In this document: positions 1-6,208 of the stretch, in pieces
Numbering within the stretch: position 1 is the first letter of the stretch
How the letters are laid out: each line of letters begins with the position of its first letter
Assembly: GCA_964456445.1 (NCBI GenBank)
Contig: CAYWBI010000047.1
Coordinates: forward strand, 1 to 22,552
DNA length: 22,552 bases
Source of the DNA: CAYWBI01 sp964456445
GTDB lineage: Bacteria; Calditrichota; Calditrichia; Calditrichales; J004
Direction of reading: 5' to 3'
Program-made: the position numbers and the translations under genes
The notes under the pieces: generated by a model
The model's input: only the letters and a program-made list of their open reading frames with translations
Told to the model about the DNA's origin: nothing
Database searches by the model: none

Positions 1-1536
1 ATCCAATACCGAAGTCACCGGATCGTTACCAAAGCGACAGCCCCCTGCCTGCAGGTTGGGCGGCGGCGCGCCGCTGATCCCGGAATAGACATTTTTCGCC
101 CCCATCTGTTTGAGCACCCGTTCGGCCTTTTCACCAAGAAAAGTCCCGACCTGGATATCCCGTTGATGATAACCGATACGGAAACGCGCCACCGGATCGC
201 CCCATTTATCACGCACCCTGGGATCGAGCGTTACAAAGCAGTTGTCCGTAGGCTGCCAGTCGTTAAACACTTCAAAGCGCAGATGACGCCCGCCTTTAAA
301 AAAAGTTTCCAACTGTCGTTTGAGCGGCTTGCCCCACAATAGATTACCATCGTCATCATATTTTTGGCTGTTGGCGCGGCTCACCCCGTTTGAATGACGC
401 CACAAAAAATCGATTGTACCACCCTTGGCCTCCCCGCCAAAAGAACGGTCGTTAAAATAATACCAGTCCTGCAGCGAACGGTTTACAAACAACCCAGGGA
501 TTTTTAGCGCATCAACCAAATCGGCGGGCATCGCATCAAAATACAGATCGCCCATCCCGGAGCCCCCACCGGAAAAGACCAGGTTCTTACCGACCTGACC
601 ATGGTTATTAGCCAGACCGTTTAAATATTTGGGCCCGGTAGAAGCCAACAACAATCGGGACGTCTCGATGGCCTGACAGGCAACCACATATTTTTTGGCG
701 TCCACAAATTGTTTTTTACCCTTCTTATCATAATAACCCACGCCGCTCACCTTGCCCGTGGCGTCACTGAACAATTTGTAAACTTTAGAATGCGGGCGTA
801 TTTCACAATTGCCCGTGGCAACCGCGTCGTTTAGCAAAGCGGCCCGTGCGCTGCCCTTGGCATTACTGGAACAACCGTAGCTGCCGCAAAAATTGGAATA
901 ATAGCAGGAATTCCGTTTATCCTTTGGACGGGATATGATGGCCCGCGCTGTGGGCAGCGATGTAAAACCCAGCTCGGTACAAGATTTGTCAATCAGTTCC
1001 GTGACTTTGTTAACCGCCAGCGGCGGATAGGGAAAGTCCGCTGTGGAGCGCGGTTCCAAATGTGCGTGCGGTACCGCTTTTCCAGAGACCCCTACCACCT
1101 TCTCAACCTTATCATAATAGGGCTCCATCTGTTCATAACCGATCGGCCAGTCTGCCACATTGGAACCTTCAATGGGGCCAAATTCCGAGCGCAGACGGAA
1201 ATCCTTTGGTTTTAAACGATGAAAATAACCGCTCATAAAATTAGAAGAACCACCCACCAAAGAACCGTTCCAAAAATCCGACCCGGAATCAAAGGTCGAT
1301 TCAGCGCTCCAACCGCCTTCGCCGTCTTCGTCTTCGATAACCTGCGGTTCATCTTCCAACATGGGCGTAAACACGCTGCGCCGGCAACAGGCGAGTTCGT
1401 CCTTGGAAAACTGTTCGGTTTTTATCCAGGGCCCTTTTTCCAGGATGAGCACCTTGTAACCGGCCTTGGAAAGTGTGTAAGCCACAGGTCCGGCCCCGGC
1501 CCCGCTGCCGACAATACATACATCAAAATCTGTCAT
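1..1536 (-). CDS. GMC-family FAD-dependent oxidoreductase, catalytic subunit (3' end beyond window)
   Basis: I translated the minus strand from the ATG at 1536 and found 512 uninterrupted codons to the window edge. The N-terminus has a Rossmann FAD-binding fingerprint (GSGAGAG, residues 10-16) followed by the acidic end of strand 2 (LILEKG). A GGSSNFMSG segment near residue 98 fits the GMC flavin-attachment region. A GGCRFGNDP motif at residues 498-506 matches the C-terminal GMC block (family form G-x-CRMG-x-DP), so probably only some tens of residues, including the catalytic His region, are missing. GMC enzymes oxidise alcohols or sugars at C1-C3 using FAD. The gene lies 58 bases after a gluconate 2-dehydrogenase subunit 3 homologue, the usual small partner of membrane-associated GMC sugar dehydrogenases. 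A purine-rich AAGAAG stretch precedes the start. The substrate cannot be told from the sequence. There is no obvious link to the flagellar genes. Confidence 0.9.
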   Translation of the reverse strand, partial: MTDFDVCIVGSGAGAGPVAYTLSKAGYKVLILEKGPWIKTEQFSKDELACCRRSVFTPMLEDEPQVIEDEDGEGGWSAESTFDSGSDFWNGSLVGGSSNFMSGYFHRLKPKDFRLRSEFGPIEGSNVADWPIGYEQMEPYYDKVEKVVGVSGKAVPHAHLEPRSTADFPYPPLAVNKVTELIDKSCTELGFTSLPTARAIISRPKDKRNSCYYSNFCGSYGCSSNAKGSARAALLNDAVATGNCEIRPHSKVYKLFSDATGKVSGVGYYDKKGKKQFVDAKKYVVACQAIETSRLLLASTGPKYLNGLANNHGQVGKNLVFSGGGSGMGDLYFDAMPADLVDALKIPGLFVNRSLQDWYYFNDRSFGGEAKGGTIDFLWRHSNGVSRANSQKYDDDGNLLWGKPLKRQLETFFKGGRHLRFEVFNDWQPTDNCFVTLDPRVRDKWGDPVARFRIGYHQRDIQVGTFLGEKAERVLKQMGAKNVYSGISGAPPPNLQAGGCRFGNDPVTSVLD

Positions 1537-1594
1537 TGTGATCTTCTTTAAATTTTATTTTTATATTTTTGTAATATTTTCTCAGAAAACGGTC

Positions 1595-2227
1595 CTAGCT
1601 CATAAAGAGTTTTTCATAGGTTCCGCTGGGATGCGGCTGACCTTCCGTGTAATCCAGCCATTTCCAGCCCACACCATCGGGATTGCAGCCATAGATGGGA
1701 TTGGCCAACAACGCCTCAAAAATATATATCAGCATGGTGGACAACCAGGATTCTCCCCAATCCAAACTGGTGGAATAACGCAGCAGTTTTTCACTTTCAT
1801 CTTCATTCAGTTCAAGAAATCCCCTGCCCCAGCGTTCCTGCGCCTCTTCATCGATCCAATCAAGACCGTTTTTCAGGAAGGCCTGTGACTCCCGGTCGAG
1901 GCCCTTTTGGGTAAAAACTTTCTGGATATAAGCCGCCGCCCTGATTTCCCTTGCCCCGGGCGCATCGGCTTCGGAAGGGAACAAGTGATCGGTAACTTTT
2001 TTCAGGATGTTCCATTGTTTTTTGCTTAGTACCGATGCATCCCTGCCGGCGGTTATTTTGCTATCTTGTGGTTTGCTTATTTTACAGGCAAGCGGCAGTA
2101 CAACCATGCCCGCCCCAAGCAGCCCCATCCGGGACAAAAAAGCCCTGCGGTCCAGGACTTTTTTTCGGGCGTTTTTAAAACGCGAGGGTATAACACGCTT
2201 TTCTTTTTGAGATTTCATGGATGGCAT
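1595..2227 (-). CDS. Gluconate 2-dehydrogenase subunit 3 family protein, Tat-exported lipoprotein
   Basis: The 210-residue product begins with a basic stretch followed by a twin-arginine motif (DRRAFLSRMG) and a hydrophobic segment ending in a lipobox-like LPLAC. It should therefore be exported folded by Tat and lipid-anchored at the Cys. The rest (LSKKQWNILKKVTDHLFPS, then conserved Trp/Asp-rich helices and GCNPDGVGWKWLDY near the end) fits the gluconate 2-dehydrogenase subunit 3 family. These are small subunits that accompany GMC FAD subunits and are commonly needed for their export or maturation. It is followed after 58 bases by that GMC subunit, so the two very likely form one periplasmic dehydrogenase. 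The start could be the ATG at 2227 or the one three codons later at 2218; neither has a convincing Shine-Dalgarno sequence. The upstream flank holds the hairpin cluster described separately. Confidence 0.88.
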   Translation of the reverse strand: MPSMKSQKEKRVIPSRFKNARKKVLDRRAFLSRMGLLGAGMVVLPLACKISKPQDSKITAGRDASVLSKKQWNILKKVTDHLFPSEADAPGAREIRAAAYIQKVFTQKGLDRESQAFLKNGLDWIDEEAQERWGRGFLELNEDESEKLLRYSTSLDWGESWLSTMLIYIFEALLANPIYGCNPDGVGWKWLDYTEGQPHPSGTYEKLFMS

Positions 2228-2281
2228 CCGGTTAGGTTTATCAAGTTTTTAATTTTACCATGTATGAGTTTGGTCTAAAAA

Positions 2282-2442
2282 GGGGGCTAAAGCCCCAAAT
2301 TAGAGGTGGTCGTGTTTTCCCCATCCTAAAGGATGGGGTTAGTCAAAGTATGTAACTTTATTAAAAACATCTGACTAACCCTGCCATTTATGGCGGGGAA
2401 AAGAAGTTATCCCTCTCATCAATAAGCCCTTTAGGGCTTTTT
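2282..2442. repeat. REP/BIME-like composite of hairpins arranged as an imperfect inverted repeat
   Basis: Four short hairpins lie in 161 bases of non-coding DNA: GGGGCT-AA-AGCCCC at 2283-2296, CCCCATCC-TAAA-GGATGGGG at 2319-2338, CCCTGCCAT-TT-ATGGCGGGG at 2379-2398 (one G-T wobble) and AAGCCCT-TT-AGGGCTT at 2424-2439. The two halves mirror each other. GGGTTAGTCA at 2336-2345 is the exact reverse complement of TGACTAACCC at 2372-2381. Outside it, each half carries one long hairpin, a spacer with shared GGGGAAAA and CCTCT blocks (on the appropriate strands), and one shorter hairpin. This two-heads-facing layout is what is seen in BIMEs, pairs of REP sequences mobilised in trans by REP-associated tyrosine (Y1/IS200-like) transposases. 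No transposase gene is in the window. The last hairpin is followed by a short T run on the plus strand, so it could also terminate transcription. Confidence 0.6.
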
Positions 2443-2768
2443 AGAGTGAACTCATGTATTTTGAATATAATAATATAAGTCGAACGGTGTTTTGCAAAGT
2501 TCACAAAAGGATATCATTTCACAGGAGAATATATCAATAAATTCCGTTAAATGGAGAATAAATATTAATGGCGAACGGGGCGGTGTATCACGGAGAAATG
2601 TTTTATGGCATTCAGAAAGCTAAAAAGGGAACACGTGCGCGTAACATTGGTACAGCAATAATCGATCATGGATGACCTCAATCTGTTTTACTGAGGAAAG
2701 CAAAAACTAAAAACAGACAGAAGAGCCCGGGCTACGTGCTAAAATCCGGAGATGATGTGCTTTAAAGA
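2443..2768. other. Non-coding stretch between the REP-like element and the end of the flagellar cluster
   Basis: These 326 bases hold no convincing gene on either strand. The only small reading frame with a nearby purine-rich block is a 35-codon one on the plus strand (2568-2675), which resembles nothing I know. A perfect 10-base palindrome AGCCCGGGCT lies at 2724-2733, about 35 bases past the stop of the PAS protein, but no T run follows it on the minus strand, so it is a poor terminator. A pair CTGTTTT / AAAACAG about 20 bases apart (around 2685-2718) is also present. I see no tRNA or riboswitch-like layout. Confidence 0.5.
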
Positions 2769-3881
2769 TTAATAATGGTGAAACATCTCGATCAGGTTTT
2801 TAAGCTGGTCCCGTTCCTTTTCACTGTCTAACGGCAGGCGGATTTGGAAGATTATCCCCGAACCGGGCGAGCTGAACCACTTGAAATCGCCACCCGCAGA
2901 TTCTGAAATCATCTCGACCACCTGTAAGTCCAGTTTAAATGCAACATCTTCTTCATGGGGCACGGTATCGGCCCCGGAAACAATATGAATTTCCAGCCAT
3001 TTACCATCCATCTCGGTAATATTTAAAACAATGACACGGTTTTCCTCAAGCGCACCACTGCTGATAATATGCCGCAGATGGATACGGAACAACGTAACAA
3101 AGACCTGTTGCAGGGTTATGGGGTTGGCCATGACCATCAATTGGTCATGCTCACTATTTACATGTGTTTTTACATTGTTTTCGGTGAACTCGTAGTCAAG
3201 CTGGTTTTGGGCCTGGCGGATAATCTCAACAATGTTGATTACATTGAATGTATCGTTTTCGGTTTGATTGGCAAAACGACGGGCATTTTCAATCGTTCCG
3301 CGAATAGACTCCAGCAGTTCGCTCATCTTATCTATATGCGCCAGCATTTTTTTACGGTTCGTGCGTTCCTTTTCCATCTCTTTACGGGCAAGTTCCAGCT
3401 TTAGCTGTAAGGAAGTTAAAGGCTGGCCCACATTATGAACCAGGTTTATCGCCAATTCACCCATTTCTTTATAACGGGTTTTCGACATGGCCATCATTTG
3501 GCGCTGGCTGACGATCCGTTCCATTTCCTTGCGCCATCCCACATCACGGGCGCTGGCAATTATATATTTAACCTGACCGAGCGTATTTTTAACCACACCA
3601 AAATTAATAAACACCGGTACAGCGTATTCTTTTCCGTTTAGCTCGGTTTCATATTCGTTAAAAACCCCACTATTGACGTCTTCTAAAAAATTTGTATTAT
3701 TATCCAGCTGTATAACCTGCCCCAAATCTTTTCCGCTCAGTTCCAACAAGCTCTGCCCGATAATTTCCAGGGCGCTGCTATTGGCATATTCAATTTTGCC
3801 CTGCTGTGTCAGGATAAAAATGGCATCGGTCAGGTGGTCTAAAATAGTAATTGTGGCGCTATAATCTTGTGAATGGTCCAT
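2769..3881 (-). CDS. PAS-domain histidine-kinase-like protein with degenerate ATP-binding motifs
   Basis: The 370-residue cytoplasmic protein has an N-terminal PAS domain (about residues 11-112; ends ASARDVGWRKEME), a short linker helix, and a dimerisation/phosphoacceptor helix with H149 in the block HNVGQPLTSL. In HisKA kinases the His is normally followed by Glu or Asp; here it is Asn. The C-terminal part (about 210-352) aligns in overall order with a HATPase domain, ending GGDFKWFSSPGSGIIFQIRLPL. However, the N box (around 257-272, LQQVFVTLFRIHLRHI) lacks the Mg-binding Asn, the DxGxG box is replaced by SGADTVP, and the F and GxGLGL boxes appear deleted. I infer a pseudokinase, phosphatase or scaffold rather than an active kinase. 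It begins 21 bases after the preceding gene and is the last gene of the flagellar run, so a role in flagellar regulation (compare FlrB/FleS) is plausible. No response regulator adjoins it. Confidence 0.8.
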   Translation of the reverse strand: MDHSQDYSATITILDHLTDAIFILTQQGKIEYANSSALEIIGQSLLELSGKDLGQVIQLDNNTNFLEDVNSGVFNEYETELNGKEYAVPVFINFGVVKNTLGQVKYIIASARDVGWRKEMERIVSQRQMMAMSKTRYKEMGELAINLVHNVGQPLTSLQLKLELARKEMEKERTNRKKMLAHIDKMSELLESIRGTIENARRFANQTENDTFNVINIVEIIRQAQNQLDYEFTENNVKTHVNSEHDQLMVMANPITLQQVFVTLFRIHLRHIISSGALEENRVIVLNITEMDGKWLEIHIVSGADTVPHEEDVAFKLDLQVVEMISESAGGDFKWFSSPGSGIIFQIRLPLDSEKERDQLKNLIEMFHHY

Positions 3882-3902
3882 AAGGTATATCCGGGTTTCC
3901 TG

Positions 3903-4277
3903 TTAAATGGTTATATCCAGTTTGCCATTTGTTTTTGTTTCCGGCCCATCTTTGGGAAGTATTTTAAATTGAAGCTTAGGGTCTGTATTTTCGACCCGCA
4001 GAAATACTTCGTCCTTGCGCTCAAAATTCAAAGGGGAATACATAAGGAAATTATTCCCCAAAAACCTCAACAGATATTTATTATCTTTTAAGCATAAGAC
4101 AATGCGCCCTTTTAAAATATTTCCCTTGGATAATTTCCTTTTCAGGTGCGCCGTATCCGTTGTTACATAATAAATGTTTTCGCCGGAATATTGCAGGGAT
4201 TGTTCATTATGCCGTCTTTCCGAATCAAAGGCATGATAATTGTCCATCGCGGACATATCTTTTACTTTTTCTATCAT
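3903..4277 (-). CDS. Unrecognised small flagellar-operon protein, predicted beta-barrel (OB-like) core
   Basis: I do not recognise this 124-residue protein. Residues 1-45 are polar and probably disordered. Residues 50-106 alternate hydrophobic and polar residues in five or so predicted strands (SKGNILKGRIVLC, KYLLRFLGNNFLMYS, DEVFLRVENTDPKLQFKIL). This 'encode a gradient of V/I/L between turns' pattern resembles the small barrel found in front of FliK-type C-terminal domains in some phyla. There is no signal peptide and no membrane helix. Its start overlaps the fliA stop by four bases (ATGA), so it is translationally coupled to the flagellar sigma factor. It could act on export, hook length or FliA activity; that is only a guess from context. 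The PilZ signature (RxxxR and D/NxSxxG) is absent. Confidence 0.7.
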   Translation of the reverse strand: MIEKVKDMSAMDNYHAFDSERRHNEQSLQYSGENIYYVTTDTAHLKRKLSKGNILKGRIVLCLKDNKYLLRFLGNNFLMYSPLNFERKDEVFLRVENTDPKLQFKILPKDGPETKTNGKLDITI

Positions 4278-5041
4278 TGGATTCGCGCCCTAAGTTCGAC
4301 CAGGGTTTTATTTAGTATTTGCGAAATCCGGGCTTCACTCAGGTTCAGGATTTTTGCGATATCGGCCAGGATCAATTCTTCATAGAAATACAGCGCGAGG
4401 ATGAGACGTTTCCGCTCCGGTAATTTTGCAACTAATTTTTTAACTTTTTCTTTTAGGTTTTTTTCAATAAGGACATCTTCAGGTGTAGATTGAGTATCGT
4501 CCATTAAAGTATCTACCTTATACACGCTGGCCCCTTCGTCATCGGTTATTGTTTTATTTAGGGATGTCATATAGGTAATATGCGACACATTAAGCACAGA
4601 ATAATATTCGTTTTCTGTGATCCCCATCTGATCGCATACCTCTGCCATGGCCGGCTCCCTGCCATTACGTGAGGTCATCCCACGGATGCACTGTTCAAGT
4701 TTTTTCACTTTGTCGTACATGTCACGGCCAATCAATCCTTCCCTGCGCATGGCGTCTATAACTTCGCCGTGAATACGCCGGTACGCGTAGGCCTTAAAGG
4801 GGACATTCAGCTTTTCATCAAACTTATCCAGGGCCTTTAACAGTCCCAGCGTCCCGAACTGATAAAGATCGTCCTTGCTCAGGGTAGTTGAGTAAGAAAG
4901 ATTGAACCGACCGACAATAAACTTGACCAATGGCGTGTAAGAGCGTACAATATTATCTTTTAAGGAGAGGTTGCCCGTCCGCAGATATTCGTGCACCAGC
5001 TCTTCGCCCTGACGGATATTTTGTTCCCTAAGTTCTAACAT
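4274..5041 (-). CDS. fliA: RNA polymerase sigma factor for flagellar operons (sigma-28, FliA/WhiG family)
   Basis: The 255-residue protein has the sigma-70 family layout without region 1.1. Region 2 carries the core-binding and -10 recognition segment (DDLYQFGTLGLLKALDKFD followed by FKAYAYRRIHGEVIDAMR), region 3 spans about 95-175, and region 4 has a C-terminal helix-turn-helix (DIAKILNLSEARISQILNK). The length and the short region 3 to 4 linker fit FliA/WhiG/SigD. It directs RNA polymerase to late flagellar and chemotaxis promoters. It starts one base after the stop of the small membrane protein, with an AGGTAA purine stretch before the ATG, and its stop overlaps the next start (ATGA). An anti-sigma factor FlgM gene is not visible in the window. 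A flhF-flhG-fliA order is common in bacterial flagellar operons. Confidence 0.95.
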   Translation of the reverse strand: MLELREQNIRQGEELVHEYLRTGNLSLKDNIVRSYTPLVKFIVGRFNLSYSTTLSKDDLYQFGTLGLLKALDKFDEKLNVPFKAYAYRRIHGEVIDAMRREGLIGRDMYDKVKKLEQCIRGMTSRNGREPAMAEVCDQMGITENEYYSVLNVSHITYMTSLNKTITDDEGASVYKVDTLMDDTQSTPEDVLIEKNLKEKVKKLVAKLPERKRLILALYFYEELILADIAKILNLSEARISQILNKTLVELRARIQ

Positions 5042-5042
5042 T

Positions 5043-5339
5043 TTAGTTACCTATCTCCGGTGGCGTCTCCGTTGATTGGACGCTTTTTTTCACCGGCGCT
5101 TCCTTGTCATCGTTATTGGCTGCATTGTCGGCTTCATTTTGTTCGATAATGGTGGTGGTAACTATGGCCCAGCGCACCAGGTTTAAACCAACCACAAACA
5201 GCAACAATGTGCCAAGGAAGACCAAACCCGCCCGCAGGACGCCGGTAGGCATGCTAACCCCGTTTAGCAAAGCCCCAACCAGGGCAACCGTTGCGACAAA
5301 AGCCGAAAATTTATATATAAAGCTATGCATTAATCCCAT
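5043..5339 (-). CDS. Unrecognised small membrane protein between flhG and fliA
   Basis: The product is 98 residues from the ATG at 5339, or 95 from the ATG at 5330. It has two hydrophobic helices (about residues 8-27 and 35-60) separated by a short GVSMPTG turn, then a highly polar acidic and basic tail (NEADNAANNDDKEAPVKK...). The likely topology is a hairpin in the inner membrane with both ends on the same side. I do not recognise the family. The ATG at 5330 forms a TAATG one-base overlap with the flhG stop, the coupling style used elsewhere in this operon. The ATG at 5339 overlaps by ten bases; neither has a strong Shine-Dalgarno. The position between flhG and fliA suggests a role linked to polar or membrane positioning of the flagellum, but nothing in the sequence proves it. 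Confidence 0.75.
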   Translation of the reverse strand: MGLMHSFIYKFSAFVATVALVGALLNGVSMPTGVLRAGLVFLGTLLLFVVGLNLVRWAIVTTTIIEQNEADNAANNDDKEAPVKKSVQSTETPPEIGN

Positions 5340-6208
5340 TTGAACTGCATCTTTTTGTTAACAATAAAACGATCGAATACATTTTTAGAATCACGTGTTT
5401 TCCTTGCAGGCATTTGCATGACCCTGCGGCTGAACATACGCAAATTGTTCGATGCGGCGGCATTCGGGTTATTGATGACCACCGGTTTTTGAGTTTTTAC
5501 CGAACGTGCCAACAGGTCATGTTTTAGCATGGTGCCCGCATATTCAACCTCCGTTTTAAGAAAACGACGCACCATTAAATTCACTTTTTTATACAACTCT
5601 TCGCCGGCCTCGTGGCTTGGCATCATGTTCGGCGCGATAAGCATGGGGACTTCAACGTCGATACTTTTAATTATTTTTATGACGGCGTACGCATCGGCGA
5701 TGGAGGCCGGATCGGATGTTACAACGAGAACAATTTTATCCGCCCCAAGCAGAAAAGACAAAACACTTGTTGCCACGCCGGCGCCCGTATCTACAAGGAT
5801 ATAATCATAATGGTTTTCGACTTTGTTAAATTCCTGCGCCATTTTTTTAAGAAAGACGTCTTCCATCTCCAATAACTTTGATGAGGCGGAAGATGCAGGG
5901 AGGACATCGAGATGACCGGGCCCCTGTACAATTATATCTTCCAGTTCTACGCCATCTGTCAACACATCCGCCAGGGTATGCTCGGTACGAAGCCCCAACA
6001 TCAAATCAACATTGCCAAGATGGATATCGGCGTCAATCAACAATACTTTTTTGCGCATTTGCTGGAACAACAAGGCCATATTGGTGCTGATAGATGATTT
6101 GCCCACCCCGCCCTTGCCGCTGGTGATGGCAATAATTTCGGCAACTTTGGGTTTGTTTTTATTACCGGCTTCTTTTGTGGCTGCACGGTTTTCCAAACCT
6201 GTCAACAT
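5330..6208 (-). CDS. flhG: FlhG (YlxH/FleN), MinD-type ATPase controlling flagellar number
   Basis: The 292-residue protein is a deviant Walker A ParA/MinD ATPase (KGGVGKS at 32-38, switch aspartate region LLIDADIHLGN near 57-66, DTGAG at 140-144, SDPASIADAYAVIK at 165-178). The last two are signatures of FlhG rather than MinD. FlhG limits flagellar number by binding FlhF and membrane-associated basal body parts. The N-terminus before the ATPase domain (MLTGLENRAATKEAG...) does not show the DQAxxLR activator motif with which FlhG normally stimulates the FlhF GTPase. An in-frame TAA, which is also the flhF stop, lies directly before the ATG (TAAATG), so no longer N-terminus is possible. The C-terminal tail (NVFDRFIVNKKMQFKW) may be the membrane-targeting helix. 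Confidence 0.94.
   Translation of the reverse strand: MLTGLENRAATKEAGNKNKPKVAEIIAITSGKGGVGKSSISTNMALLFQQMRKKVLLIDADIHLGNVDLMLGLRTEHTLADVLTDGVELEDIIVQGPGHLDVLPASSASSKLLEMEDVFLKKMAQEFNKVENHYDYILVDTGAGVATSVLSFLLGADKIVLVVTSDPASIADAYAVIKIIKSIDVEVPMLIAPNMMPSHEAGEELYKKVNLMVRRFLKTEVEYAGTMLKHDLLARSVKTQKPVVINNPNAAASNNLRMFSRRVMQMPARKTRDSKNVFDRFIVNKKMQFKWD

Noticed and set aside
2568..2675. 35-codon open frame on the plus strand with GGAGA upstream
   Set aside because: Very short, no family resemblance, the purine block is about eleven bases away, and no other plus-strand gene is present.
2724..2733. Palindrome AGCCCGGGCT considered as terminator of the flagellar operon
   Set aside because: It has no loop of useful size and no T run on the minus strand, so it is not a credible intrinsic terminator.
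3903..4277. PilZ (c-di-GMP-binding) domain considered for the gene after fliA
   Set aside because: The RxxxR and D/NxSxxG signature residues are absent; only the beta-rich pattern is shared.
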